Positions 10,871 to 23,202 of a stretch of 64,000 bases of DNA are shown one piece after another. This DNA comes from Carnegiea gigantea. Taxonomy: Eukaryota; Streptophyta; Magnoliopsida; Caryophyllales; Cactaceae. A program made the translations under genes and the position numbers. Where the stretch lies: positions 59,271 through 123,270 of the forward strand of contig JAKOGI010002292.1 of the NCBI GenBank assembly GCA_029747015.1, read 5' to 3'. The notes under the pieces were generated by a model, which worked only from the letters and a program-made list of their open reading frames with translations, searched no databases and was not told the DNA's origin. Numbering within the stretch: the stretch's first letter is position 1; every line of letters begins with the position of its first letter.

Positions 10871-11599
10871 CTTAAACACAGTTAATTAGCTTAATTAAGA
10901 TTAATTAACTTAATTTTCTTAATTATTTTTGGTCATATGGCTATGATATGAATTAAAAGAGACCCTCAAATAGTACTTATGAGAGAAAGTACACGTGCAC
11001 AAAATTAAAATTTTTAAAAGTAAATTCTTAAGGATTGGGGTTAAAAATGCAAATATGCAAAATTTAGATGAAAGATGAAAATAAAAAAGTAAACTATTTC
11101 CTTAAATTAGTTTCCACAAAATATTGGACCTTTTAAATATACTCTAATAACATGGTCCCTAATCATGATTTCCACCTAAGCAGGATATCTGGTTGTAATT
11201 TTTTGCAATTATTGTCATCAATTTGGTAAATGTGAGTAGTTGTTTTCTTCATAGTTCTTATATGAGTATAACATTAAAAATACAATATTTCTCTATGTAA
11301 TATGTTATAATCTATGTAATTTTTTTCTTCAAAATTATTTGGACATATTATAGAAATAATATTTTTTTTAAATATCGGGACCAATGTTTTTAATAAGGGA
11401 AAAAATTTGTGTAGCTAGCTTCTCCCCCAATTAACTTGGACATAATGTTTTGAAAATTTTATGAGAATTACATGTGTCAAATAGTAGGAGGCCTTCTTGA
11501 TATATATGTTTATTTAACATAGATAAAAACTCAAAAACTATCACGTACATAGAGCATAGGAAGAATACTAATTAACTTATTAGTTTGTGGCCTTTTTCG
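10871..11599. other. Non-coding AT-rich spacer
   Basis: No gene, RNA gene or recognisable repeat is seen between EPRV-1 and the copia element. Alternating TTAATTA tracts lie near 10880-10925. Confidence 0.5.
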
Positions 11600-12345
11600 T
11601 GCTGGAAATGAATTAGTAGGAAATGCTTATAATCAAACTGATAGTTAGAACAATGGAGAAGAGAGATTAGCCTAATCTTATCTGTATAGGTAGTATGTGA
11701 GCGATTGTCAAGGCGCGGTACGAATCACTGGCTCAAAGATCAATTACGCCCATCCACTAAGGCAATGCTGCTTATCAACAATTGACCTCCAGGTTACACA
11801 ACCCCGGCTATCCTCATGCACTCAAATAGAATCGAGTAGAAACAGTATCAAATGAACACCCAAGATGTTGTGGAAGAGTTAAAGAAAAGAGAGGTGAATG
11901 TTTCCATGTGTTTTGCAAAACTGGAGGAAAGCAATATTTATAGGGAGGATTTGGGCAAGGAAGAAAGCAGAGAAGATGACTAAAATTGATGTTAAAATTT
12001 TACAAAGTGAATCATTAATGAAATAGTCACAAAATCTATTTCAGAAGGCAAGGAAATATTGACAAAATTGGTTTAATACTTTCCTAATAAAAAATTAATT
12101 ATATAAAAATATAATTTATATATTATCGCGTGCACCGCGCCGCGCCGCACCCAAGCTCGGCCCGACTGGTACCTGCGTGTGTGTTCTAACCCATCTATAC
12201 TTTAGGCTTAAATATTATTCAAAGGGTCTAAGAAGGTGGAGATATAAAAATGCTTTTTATCTCTTTATTCTTCCTAAGCGGGACAATGGTTTCACCTACA
12301 TGCAAGCCTCCCAAAAACCCTAAAATTTTGGGTTACATTCCAACA
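11600..12345 (-). repeat. 3' LTR of copia-B
   Basis: It matches 16889-17649 throughout, for example the shared block TATGTGAGCGATTG and the shared end with TAAAATTTTGG. Next to it on the internal side (12346-12356) the minus strand reads ATATGAGGAA, a plausible polypurine tract. Confidence 0.85.
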
Positions 12346-13029
12346 TTCCTCATATAATATGATTTCTTCAGAAAAAAGAAGAATAAGTTTTTTTAATAAA
12401 AAACTTGGGTGAGCAAAAGGAGAAAGGTTTAAGTGTTAGTGTCTTGCAGACTTGAATTGAGCCTTGAGTGACCATAGTATCAAATCATGTCTTGCAAGTT
12501 GAATGAGTCTAAAACCTCATAATAGAGTGTGATATCTACCATGACTTCACTCACCTTGTCTTAAGTATTGATTCTGTTTTTGCAAGCAATTGGCACTGTT
12601 AATGGGCCTATGACCTTTCTTAGATGCTCATTGATGCTCTAAAGGGTAGCCCATACTCTCATAGAAGGAAGCCCACCTTCACACCAAAGTAGGTGAATAT
12701 GTCAAGTATGTGTTTTCTTCACACACCACCATAAGGCTATGGATTCATTTAGAGTGTAGCTCATCCTCCATTTCATAGGCAATTTTCATATATCAAGATT
12801 ACACTACAAATCATCATAGGGATAGATAACATGAGTAGTCTCTTCATTGAATTTATTATGTAATTTGACCATTTGAATCCCAAGGGGTTGGGCTTCATTA
12901 TAGATACATTTATAAAATAGGCTTTAGCCCCATCGCTCTCTATGTTTTAATGATCATTCTCTTTCATAGGCCTTTAATTAGTTAGAGGGTCAGTTAAATT
13001 CCTCTATAACTTTACATAATCAAACAATA

Positions 13030-14300
13030 TAACCGCATTCTTAATGAGGTCAAGAGAATGTGTCTTCTTTTTCCATTAAAGACACTATTCTTTGCCATTG
13101 TAATGGAGGGTGATTGTCACAATAGAAATAAACTGGTGGAGTTGGCTTGCTACATAATGACATATCTGCTAGCAACTCTCTCAACCACTCAACTTTCCTA
13201 CCTACCAACTCAAGAGCAACAAATTCAGATTTCACAGTTGAGTTAGCGATACATGATTGTTTGGCCAATTTCCAAGATATTGTGCCTCCGGCCAAGGTGA
13301 ACACATAACCCCCAGTTAAGTTTATCTCGTCATTTGCTTTGATCCAGTTTGTGCGGTATATCCCTCTATTACTGAACAGTATTTACCATAATGTAAACTC
13401 TAATCCACAATACCTCTTAGATATCTGAGCAAAAAAGTAAGATCATTATAGTTCTCGAACAGGATTATATGCATACTTACTCGGCCGACTAATAGCATAG
13501 GCAATGCCTGGCCTAATATAATTCATTAAAAACATTACACTTCCCATGGTCTTAGCATATTCTAATGAGCAACTGAATTTCTTTTATTCTTTTTTCAAAT
13601 ATATACTAAAATCATATGGTGTTTTCAAAGGGTCTATATCAAAGTGATTAAATTTTCTCAAAATCTTTTCAACATAATGAGCTTGACTAAGAGAAAAACC
13701 AAATTTAGAGTTTTTCATTTTGGCCACAAGAACAAATCAGCTTCACCAAGATCCTTCATTTCAAACTTAGAATTCAAGAAATTCTTAGTCAATTTTATCA
13801 GTTCTATTCTTGTTCCAAATATGACCATTTTGTCAACATACAAGCATATAATGACAATACCATGCTCATCATATTTAGAGTACATGCATGATTTAGCTTC
13901 ATTGACCACAAAACCATATGATAAAAGTGTTTAGTTGAAGTTCTCACACCATAGTTTTGAGGCTTGTTTTAGACCATATAGAGATTTTAACAGTTTACAT
14001 ACGCTATGCTCTTGTCTTAGGACTATCATTCTCATGTAAATCTCTTCTTCTACCTCTCCATTCAAGAAAGCAGTTTTCTCATCCATTTGATAAACAAGCA
14101 AACTATGCAATGATGCGAGGCAATTTATGCTCTAATTGTGGCAACCTTTATCAATGGTGAGCATATATCAAAGTAATCTATATGTTTCTTTTGATTATTG
14201 CCTCTCACTACAAGTCTAGTTTTGAACTTATCTATTGACCCATTAGCTTTCAATTTCTTTTTGAAGACTTATTTACTACTTAAAGGAGTAGATCAGTCAA
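13030..14300 (-). pseudogene. copia-B reverse transcriptase and RNase H remnants
   Basis: The minus strand at 13909-13715 encodes Cys-Leu-Tyr-Val-Asp-Lys-Met, the copia Tyr-Val-Asp-Asp box with its second Asp changed to Lys, followed by Met-Lys-Asp-Leu-Gly. At 13304-13050 lies the RNase H block with Ile-Ser-Trp-Lys, Glu-Phe-Val-Ala-Leu and Cys-Asp-Asn, typical of copia C-termini. Stops and shifts separate the blocks; the catalytic change alone would inactivate the RT. Confidence 0.8.
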
Positions 14301-14439
14301 TATCCAAGTATTATTAGACATGATAGACTCAAGTTCATCATTAATAGGCTATTTCCAGAATTTAAAGCTTATTCATCTCATGGCTTTTCACAGGTTTAGG
14401 GTCATATTCTAAGATAAAGGCTTATGCAAAGTTTTCATT

Positions 14440-15560
14440 TAAGTCATCTAGTAATTTATACAACTATTTTCAGTTAAGAAAATAGTAACGAAGTTAGGGC
14501 TAAAAGAGGATTCAGTCTGGGACCTCTTACTGCATCTAGGCCTGACATCTTCATTATTACTAGTAGATGTAGTATTAATAGGTAGTACACGTGTAGTAGG
14601 CAACATGTGAGAAGCATAAGATTTCATGGGAAACACATTCCTAAAAAAATTCAACATCTCAAGATCCATGGATAGCACCAAACACACCATTATCATGAAT
14701 AAGAATAAATCTATAAGCTATACTATAGCATAGCCAATAAAAATATAATCAATGATTTTAGGGCCTATGTAGTCCTTTGAGGAACTTGTATACCAACCTT
14801 GGCTAGACAACTCCATACTTCAAGGTATTTCAGGTTAGGAGCATATCCCTTCCATATTTCACAAGGAGTTGTCTAGTTTTTTATGAGTGACATTATTGAC
14901 AAAATTACATGCAGAAAGGATAGCCTCTCCCCACATATTGTAGATAAACCAGAACACAGTACTAATCATATCTTTAAGAGTCCTATTCTTTCTTTTGGTT
15001 ATCCCATTCTGTTGTTGTGTGTGAGGGGTTGTGTTCTTATGGATTATTCCATTTTTGTCACAAAAAAGTTATGAGTGTTTCACAGCATATTCCCCTCCTC
15101 GTTCATACCTAAATCTTTAATCTTTCTATCCAACTAGTTTCCTACACCTGTGTTTTATACTTTATAAATATCTCATTGGCCTCATCCTTTGTTCTAAGTA
15201 GGTATACTTTAGTGAACCTAGAGTGATAATCTAAAAAGGTTATATTATACCTTTCTCCACCACGACTCATGGTATTTTTGAAATCCCCAAAGTCACTATG
15301 AATTAGTTCTAATAGATATGTTTGTCTTTCTGCTTATTTGTTAAAGGCTTTCTTGGAGTGTTGGCTTCTATATATACTTGACATTTATCCCATTCAATAT
15401 TAGATAAATTAGGAATTAAGCACAATTGTTTTAATCATTCAATAGAAGCCACATTCAAGTGTCCAAGTATAGCATGCCCCATTTCTTAGAGCTCAACAAT
15501 ATAAGCTGAAGTAGAAACATACTCAATATTATTAGCAACCACATAGGTTGCATCAAGAAT
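14440..15560 (-). pseudogene. copia-B integrase remnant
   Basis: Reading the minus strand, a Gly-His-Leu-Asn segment of the N-terminal zinc domain lies near 15490-15430. The catalytic core follows near 15310-15190, with Asp-Phe-Lys-Asn-Thr-Met-Ser-Arg, then Phe-Leu-Asp-Tyr-His-Ser-Arg and Lys-Val-Tyr-Leu-Leu-Arg-Thr-Lys, characteristic of copia integrases. The linker towards RT includes the open stretch 14696-14448. Multiple stops are present. Confidence 0.7.
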
Positions 15561-15899
15561 AAGTAGTCAAACATTACAAGTATAAGCACAACCAATAAAA
15601 TCACTACTCAAATCAAAATTAATTTGTTAGATTCAAACATCATTAAGAATGTAGCCAAAAACTAAATTCTACGCATCTTAGGAACATGCAAGGCATTCCT
15701 TAAACACAGAATATTTCCAGAGGTGAGTTTGAGACTTATCTTCTCTTTTCTAATGATTCTTGTAGAACTAGCATTCCCCACAAAAACGCATTGCCATCAC
15801 CCACCTCCTCGTAATCCTTGAATAGGCTCTGATTTGAACATATGTGCCTAAGGCACTTGTGCCCACTATCCATTTAATCAGATTACCTACCAGGTTTGC

Positions 15900-16852
15900 C
15901 TCTGAGACCATAATAGCAATGATTTTTGGCTCTTTAGTAAGGTGTGCTTATGGCTTGTCCTTTTTTTAAGGATAATACTTGGCAATATATCTGAATTTCC
16001 CAAAAGCATAGCAGAATTGCTTTAATTTGGGCTTTCCGACTTCTCCAGAATCTTTCATCTTTCTTTTTTTGATAAGTTGTTTGACCCTCCTTTGTGAAAT
16101 TTTGGACCTCTTGGCTTCTGATTTCTCCTTTAAACATGTCAAATTTAGAAGAATATTCTAGAAGATTAGCATTTGTAGAGCTACGGATGTAACACCCATT
16201 GCTTTGTAGTCAATTTTTGTCATCGATCTTTATGTGACCAACTAGTTCCTTAAAGGTGAAGTCCTTCCTCTTGTATTTCAGTTAGTCATAATAATCCTTC
16301 CGGGAAAGAGGCAGTTTCTCAAGGAAAATATTAGCTTGTACGTATTCACACATTTCCATTCCTTCAGCCAAAACCTCAGAAACTACGGTCTCATATTCAT
16401 GGATTTGAGGCATTATATATTTACTATCTTCCATCTGAAACTAAACCCATCTCCTTACAATGTACTTTTTGTTTCCTAGATCCTCATTTCCATGTTTTTT
16501 CCTCTAGTGAATCCCAAATGTCTTAGCCAATTTCATCTTTCGATAAATCTCAAAGGGCACATCAGGTGTATAATGCAATAGGATGCCCCTACATGTCAAG
16601 TTATCCTTTTATCATTTCTATTTGGATCAATAACATTCTTTTCATTAGTCTTTTTGCTAGTTTCTTTAGCAACATGAGTAGATTTAAGTTCAAGAGTTTA
16701 AGTAGTTTCATCAGACTTTGGTTCCATGAAAAGCATATATGCAACAACAATTTGAATAAAAGAATTCAGCATGCACTCAGACCATCTCTTATAGTTGTTA
16801 CCATCCAAGTGTTTCATTTTAACATATTAACCACAAAAGCATTTAGAGCCAT
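15900..16852 (-). pseudogene. copia-B gag remnant
   Basis: The frame starts with ATG at 16852 (Met-Ala-Leu-Asn), close behind the 5' LTR. It soon reads Leu-Asp-Gly-Asn-Asn-Tyr-Lys-Arg-Trp, the copia gag signature. Later, open stretches such as 16137-15934 are basic. Nonsense and frameshift changes interrupt it. Confidence 0.7.
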
Positions 16853-16888
16853 GTCTGATTATGAAGCAATAATAAGTGATCTTTGAAT

Positions 16889-17649
16889 TATTGGAAATGA
16901 ACTGCTGGAGGATACTTACAATTACACTGATAGTCAGAACGATAAAGAAGAGACATTACAACGATCTTATCTATATAGGTAATATGTGAGCGATTGTTGT
17001 GGTGTGGTATGAACCACTTGCTCAAAGATTAATTATACCCAACCATTGATGCAGTGCTGCTCACTGGCGGTTGACCTCTAGGCCTCCCGGTCCCCACTAT
17101 CGTCATGCACTTAAGGAGAACCAAGTTGCAACAGTGTCAAACGAACACCTAAGATTTGCAGAAGAGTTAAAGAAAAGAGATGTTAATGTTTCTATATGTA
17201 TGGAAAAACTTGAGGAAAGCAGTGTTTATAAAGGAGAATTTGAGCAAAGAAGGAAGCAAACAAGGTGATTAAAATTAAGGCTAAAAATTTGCAATGTTAA
17301 TCAATAAAGAAATAGTCACAGAACTTGTTTCAGAGGGCAAGAAAATTTTGACGAGATCAGTTTAATACTTTTTGATTAAGATTTAAGCTATTTTATATAA
17401 AATATAATTTAGATATCACTACACCACGCCACGGCACGCCATGCCATGCCAGACCAGGCCTGTTGGTTTGTGCGTATGTGTGTGTTGTTTCCCATCCATA
17501 TTTTGGGCCCAAACATTATTCAAAGGGTCTAGGAAGGTAGAGATATTAAAAAAATACTTTTTTACTCTCTATTCTTCCTATGTAGGACAATGGTTTCTGG
17601 CACTTGCAAGCCTCCCAAAAACTGTAAAATTTTGGATTAAATTTAAACA
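16889..17649 (-). repeat. 5' LTR of copia-B
   Basis: It pairs with 11600-12345. The internal edge (16889) begins TATTGG where the partner has TGCTGG, so the terminal TG is mutated. No clear Met-tRNA primer site is left at 16888 and below. The outer edge is followed by TTTCG. Confidence 0.82.
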
Positions 17650-18986
17650 TTTCGATTTGCAAAGGGTAAAGATGATTGTAGGGGTCACCAAATTTATTTA
17701 TTTAAAAAAAAAGCATGGGAAAGTTGTGTGCTCGTGATCAAAGCATTGGTTGTTCCTTGCTTAGGCTGGAGTATTACTTTGATTCCTGAATCAAGGGTTT
17801 CTACATACGATGTATGAGAGGATTATCAACATCAACATGAAAGTAGGCTGGTTGATTAATAGGTCATTCAATTTAGATACAGACTACGATCATATTAGTT
17901 AGTGTTCTGGCTTAGTGTGTGAAGCCTAGCGTGAATAGGTGAACTCCGAAGATGGAGTTGTGGTGGGAGGTGCCTCGAGCACTTGTTATGGTGTTATCTC
18001 CTCCAGTGGCATGATCTACGAACACCCTCGTGCGTGTGCCTCTAGAAAGAAGCCTTCAATGCCTAAGTCAATACATGTATAGGCAAGCCCAAAAAAAAAA
18101 AAACTGAAAAACTGAACTGAATATCCAAAGAACCAAACTGTTATCGAAGAAAATTCTTTAAAAAATTGGTTTGGTAAAATTTTTTGGCTTTAAACTCAAT
18201 ATTAGTTCAACATTTCAAAAAATATGGGAAGTCATTAGTTAACTAAAACATAAATTTTTTTTCCAAAACAAAGAAAATTAATTTGAAAATGAAAAAATAT
18301 TGCATAGAAGATTTTTTTAAAGTATATACAAATGGTTAACAGGTAATCAAACTGAAAATCAGTAAAGTAATCTGAAAAAATGGTTAGTTGATTTTTCCTG
18401 TATAGCGGTTAAATATGTTCTTTAATGGAAAAGTCAATTTATCAAAGCTCTAGCTAATCAATTTTGCCCAGCCAAATTAGGTGCTAGAGATCTAAGCTTG
18501 CATGTAACAATGGTGGAAGAGGGGCAAAAGTATGCGGGGTGAGGGGAGGAATGAAAGAGGTTGGGGGGAGGGAGTGAGATCTATCATTCTATATGCCAAT
18601 CTGTGTGCTAGCTTGCGGCTAAGCATTCTCTCCATTTAGGATGCCTCATGTTTCTTATATATGGAATGTCCGTCTGACTCTAGTATTTTGGGAAAGCTTA
18701 TCTGATTCTAGGAAGAATCACATTGTTCCCATTTAAGGGCTTACTGTTGGGCTATTTTAGTCATCATAGGCCAGATTGGTTAGCAAAGGTCCAATGGATG
18801 TGTAATGGGCTAGATCATGGGTTGTGCACAAACAATTAGGTTGATGACGTCATGAGGAGGTTGATGGTTTGGGTTCTGGTTAAGTTAGATCGTATTGTCT
18901 TCATTTCAGGCCAAGTTCTAGTACGGACTTGTCCAATCGATCCTAAAAATATAAGAAAGACGGTAATTTTCAATGAAGTTCAATCC
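17650..18986. other. Non-coding stretch between copia-B and the EPRV palindrome
   Basis: No gene or repeat structure is recognised. There is a poly-A tract near 18090-18103 and a purine-rich block near 18538-18580. Confidence 0.5.
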
Positions 18987-19106
18987 TAGGGGTGTCAAAC
19001 GGGTTGGCGCTGACAAAATAATTTTGGCTTTATTTGTTGAATTTACTTTCTTGCCCTTTTTTCACTTTTGTTATTTTGCCAAAGTTCTTTAAGGTGTTAC
19101 TTTAAG

Positions 19107-19466
19107 TTATTCTTCTTCATCAGTATAGTATGTTATTTGAGAGTCGTTTATATTCATATTTGGTTGATACCATACAGTATATTCAAATGTTTTTTCTAAT
19201 AGGGCAATATTATCCTCTAATAAATTTATAGTTATGGGATGCACTTGTACGGGTATAGTTGATAAATAGTTTAACCTATTTTTATAGTGGTCTAACAAGT
19301 TTTGCCGGATACTTCAGAAAGTTAAATCAAAAGATCTTAAATAGTCTCATGCCCTTTCTTGAGTATAGTATTTTAGTTCAGGTAAATTAAAGCTTTGTCC
19401 TGCTACATAATTACCTTCTCTGTCTAACTTAGAGTTCAATTGTAATCTGTTTTTAAGCAAATCCAT
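19107..19466 (-). pseudogene. EPRV-2 left: short ORF behind the primer-binding site
   Basis: A 120-codon frame from ATG at 19466 lies directly downstream of the primer-binding site. It carries two in-frame TGA codons, both also present in the right copy at the same places, and the last 63 codons are open. The C-terminus is acidic (Asp-Glu-Glu-Glu). I recognise no family. Its length is 360 nt in both arms. Confidence 0.55.
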
Positions 19467-19514
19467 TGTTTAGAAGTGACACTATAGTTGTCAAGCTTTT
19501 TGTTCAAGCTCTAG

Positions 19515-19526
19515 GCTCTGATACCA
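19515..19526 (-). promoter_or_regulatory. EPRV-2 left: Met-tRNA primer-binding site
   Basis: The minus strand reads TGGTATCAGAGC, the canonical caulimovirid minus-strand primer site complementary to initiator Met-tRNA. By convention it marks nucleotide 1 of the viral genome. Confidence 0.92.
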
Positions 19527-19888
19527 TTTATATAGGGGTCGAGTGGTTTTTATGGAAAAAGTGATAAAACCATTTGTTGAATTAATTAGGTGATTCACAG
19601 AAAGAGGTCTATCAAAATTTAACAACGGTACTCGGATACTAAATTATCAAATGAAACTTTAAACTCAATATCGTATAATCCTATTAAAACAAAATTGTAT
19701 CAAAGAAATTATACCTCTAAGAATTGGATCTGTCTTACTCTTTCATGCTCGTCTTACTCCACCCTGATACGAGACTTACCTACTCATTCAGACCTTCTCC
19801 TTCTCCTTCTCCTTGATAGTACTTTCTCTTTGATCAAAGTTGTAATAACAGAATTATAGACACAAAGTTTTGAGAAAAGATTTCTCTT

Positions 19889-20070
19889 TTTATTTCATTG
19901 ATAATTGTTCTCCTTTCCCTAAAGGGAGGAAATCAGAACATTTTTAGAGAGATATTGTACAGAGGGAAATTTCTTCTTACAAATGCCGATGCCCTCTACT
20001 GAAATCGGCTAACTTATTTATAGGGGAAGGGGGTGCACTATGACATATGCGCTTACATCATCAGAAATCT
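19889..20070 (-). promoter_or_regulatory. EPRV-2 left: pregenomic promoter and poly(A) signal
   Basis: The minus strand has TATAAATA at 20022-20015 and AATAAA at 19894-19889, about 125 bp downstream. This spacing lets caulimovirid pregenomic RNA become terminally redundant. Just upstream (about 20068-20040) is TGATGTAAGCGCATATGTCA, loosely resembling the as-1 element of the CaMV 35S promoter. The promoter points out of the palindrome, towards the flank. Confidence 0.7.
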
Positions 20071-20217
20071 TAAAAAGATTATATTACAAGCTAAAGGATG
20101 AGCTTTGTAGATAAGGTTTTCACTGTTCTTGATAAGGCTGCTGCATGTTTATTGTCTTGTCGTGTCGGCAAAGATAAGAGTTGATAAGGTTGTGGCCCCC
20201 TGTGTCTCACATAATGA

Positions 20218-21338
20218 CTAGGTGAGAATCTGCTTCTGTGCTTTGTCTTGTTCTGCTTTATAAAGTTCAGCAAATTTGGTGCGTACAGCTGGACTTCCTA
20301 GAAATTTCTTGGGCTCCAGTGCATAGCTAAAGTCAAAAAGTTGTTCATCGATTGAGATGTTTTCAACTCCTTCAGTAGTGACTAGAATTAGATTTTTGTC
20401 AAAGTAAAGAGTTCTGGCTCCTTTAGTCGTTAGTCGCTCGCTTTGGCATTTGATGGCGAGAGCGCCTGTTGAACGTCTATAATTGATCCATCCTTTGTCA
20501 AAATGTGGAGCTTTGTAGTGTTTGTTTTTCTCTACTGCAATGGTGGGGAGTTTTGTAGTTGTTCCAGCTCTGGTAACATGGGTGATTTCAACTAAATGAA
20601 TAGAAGGGTAAATGGTGTCCTCATCCTTTTCAGGAGAGATGGTAAAAATATGAAGACAAATATATTCTTGTTGACTATATTGCTTAATAGCATATTTAAA
20701 ATTGGCTGGGAAATGTTGTAGTTTAATAAGACTGAGGCTTGGGTACAGATAATTTAAATATCCATACTTAAAGAGTTCAAAAACGATATCAGGGTTGGCT
20801 CTAGTAAAAGCAAGGATTCTGGGAAAAGAGAGTCTCTTGGGTTGTAGTAGAGTTCAGGTAAACCAGAGATCCTCTGGTAAGCAAGCACTGTGGCTTCATA
20901 ATAGTTCTTGTAAAAAGAGTCTGATAGATTAAGAGTTCGAATGCCAGTATTTTGAATAACTGGTCTTGAAGCCAATAGCTTAGCTTTTAGTTGTTGCTTC
21001 TCTTTCTCTTCTTCAGAGAGGGGGTTTGAAGCGTTTCCCTGATTTGGTCGAAATGACAGTTCAGAGAGTTCAGAGCGGACTTTCGTCAAATTCACCTTTG
21101 GAGAGTTCAAAGAGTTCGACTTGAGCTGTTCAATAGTTCGATGGAAATATGTTGTTAGCTCTCGAGCTTTTCCAAGATCAGCTCTGAGATCAACAATAAT
21201 TTCTTCAATAACTTCAATTTTCTCATTAACAGCTTCACAGTATTCATTAACATTTATAAGAATGTCTTCAAAGTTCTGGATTAGCTGGGAGCTATCCACT
21301 TGTTCCATTGGTGCTTTGTCTTTGCTCGTTGAACTCAT
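20218..21338 (-). pseudogene. EPRV-2 left: transactivator/inclusion-body-like ORF, one frameshift
   Basis: The frame opens at ATG 21338, overlapping the end of the RT ORF by about 47 bp. It is open for 194 codons (to 20754) and then continues in another frame to the stop at 20218. A one-base deletion in a run near 20823 (one A fewer than the right arm on the coding strand) explains the shift. The N-terminal part is a coiled-coil-like acidic region. The middle contains a Tyr/Leu/Pro-rich block resembling the conserved core of caulimovirid transactivator/viroplasmin proteins, which permit reinitiation on polycistronic RNA. Assignment is by position and this block, without an alignment. Confidence 0.6.
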
Positions 21339-23202
21339 GTTCTCTTGTTAAATAGTCTGCAATAAAATTGTTTTTACCTGCAACATGCTCATACACATTA
21401 TTAAACTGAGATAAAAATAGCTGCCATCGATGTAATTTTCTCATATGAGGTCCATTGTCTAAAGCTTGTTTGACAAAAATAGTGGCTGCTTGATTATCTA
21501 TTAATACTTTAAATGGCTTAGGTGGCAAAAAGAGTCTCCATTTAGTAATTCCTCTAACAATCGCTAAGAGATCCTTTTCCATTGTATTATAATTTTCTTC
21601 TTATTCAGAAAACGTTCCACTGTGATAACCACAAATTTCATTTAAATCTGTCTTTAAAACTGCTGCCCATGTTTTATCAGATGTGTCTGTTTGAAGAATT
21701 AAGTTGTCTTCAGGTTCAGGAAGTCTAAGACTGGGAAGTTGTTGACATTCTTCTTTTAGTTTCTTCACAATTTCAGTATGTTTTTCTGTCCAACCAAGAG
21801 TGTTATTTTTTCTGAGTAGACTTTGCAAATCTTTTTTCTTTTTTGCTAAGTCTAGGATATAAGAGCTCGCATAGTTTAATAGTCCTAAGAAACCTTGAAT
21901 TTGTTTCTTTGTTCTCAGTTGGTCTGGATACTGCATAATTTTTCTAGAGATATGAGGTTGTAAGCTGATTCCGTTTGTGCCAACTTCAAATCCTAAGAAT
22001 TCGATTTTCTCTTTTTCAGTTATAGCTTTTTTCTCACTTAAGCAAATGCCTTCTTTAATAGCTGTTTCCAGAAATGTGTTGAGATGTATTCGATGTTCTT
22101 CAAGAGTGTCTGAACTTATTAAAATGTCATCTACATAGATGACAAGAAAACTGTTAAGGCGTTTAAAGGCATCGTCCATTCTTCATTGAAAAATTCTTGG
22201 TGCATTTTTTAGTTCAAACGGTGTAACAAGCCATTCATAAAATCCTTGAGGTGTACTAAAACCTGTATATTTAATACTTGTTTCTTCTATTTTAATTTGC
22301 CAAAAGCCAGATTTGCAATCAAGTTTTGAGAAGAATTTTCTATTTTTTACAATGTTAAGTAATACTTCTTTGTTGGGTAAGAAATAGTTATCTGTTTTTG
22401 TAAACTAATTTAGCTTTTTATAGTTGATAACCATTCGGGCTTTGCCTCTTCGACGTTCTGCTTCATTAACTACCGTAAAAGCCGGTGAACAGTATGCTCC
22501 ATTGGATAGTCTAATTAGTCCTTTTTCGAGTAATTCTTTTATTTGTATAGAGAATTCTCTAATGTCCTCTTCAGAGTATAGCATTGGTTTTTCTTTGATA
22601 TAAATTTCCTGTGTTAGTTCTATCTTAGCTCGAGGATGTTCAGGTTTCCAAAATTGGAATGGATTTTCAGAATAAATTTGTTTGAGTTTTGCTAAAAGGT
22701 CATCTCTTTTAATTATACGAACTGTAAATATAGGTTTTTGTGTTTGTATTTGAAGTGCTATGTGCTCATATCCCTGTCCACCACGCTTCACGCGTACTCT
22801 ATAGGGTTGTTTTAGAGTGGGAATTTTCAAAGTATGACCACATTTTGTAGTTAAATAGACAGTATAAGGGGTTTGTGTAAACTTAGCAAACTGTTTTAAG
22901 AAGTCATTTCTGAGTAGAATATCATAACCAGAATTATATTGTAATACAGTGGGTATAGTAAGGATTTTGTTACCTAAAATAATGGAAACATTGTTTTGAA
23001 CCAAGTCTAAATAGGTAGGAATGGGATGAACACCTTTGATTCAAATTTTATGATCATTTGGGAGTTTATCCCATTGTGGAAGTAAAAAGTCTTGAAAGAA
23101 AGTTACCTCAGATCCTGTATCAATTAAAGCAGAGGTAGTGATATCTAATTCTTTGACAGTTACATCTATATATATAAGAATCGGTATTTCAAGTTGCTTC
23201 AT
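21292..23202 (-). pseudogene. EPRV-2 left: second protease - reverse transcriptase - RNase H ORF
   Basis: The frame starts with ATG at 23202, overlapping the previous ORF's stop as ATGA. It carries an Asp-X-Gly-Ser protease-type motif (about 23127-23104) and later Leu-Leu-X-Asn-Asp-Phe-Leu. RT follows with Tyr-Val-Asp-Asp (22137-22126), then RNase H with an Asp-Thr-Ser opening near 21690. It keeps Trp at the palm site where the right copy has a stop, and Gln in the RNase H domain where the right copy has a stop. It has private defects of its own, including a stop at 21601 within the RNase H region. It would encode the replication enzyme; it is not intact. Confidence 0.85.

Larger units (their letters stand above)
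11600..17649 (-). mobile_element. Degenerate full-length Ty1-copia retrotransposon (copia-B)
   Basis: Two related repeats of about 750 bp (11600-12345 and 16889-17649) flank remnants of gag, integrase, reverse transcriptase and RNase H in copia order on the minus strand. The whole unit is bounded by the same 5 bp, TTTCG, at 11595-11599 and 17650-17654, a clean target-site duplication. The outer LTR ends are TG...CA in minus orientation (TGTTGGAATG at 12345). The LTRs differ from each other substantially, so the insertion is old. No open frame exceeds about 100 codons. Confidence 0.88.

Noticed and set aside
11640..17260. Direct repeat read as tandem gene duplication
   Set aside because: The two copies are LTRs: they flank copia domains and the unit has a TTTCG target duplication.
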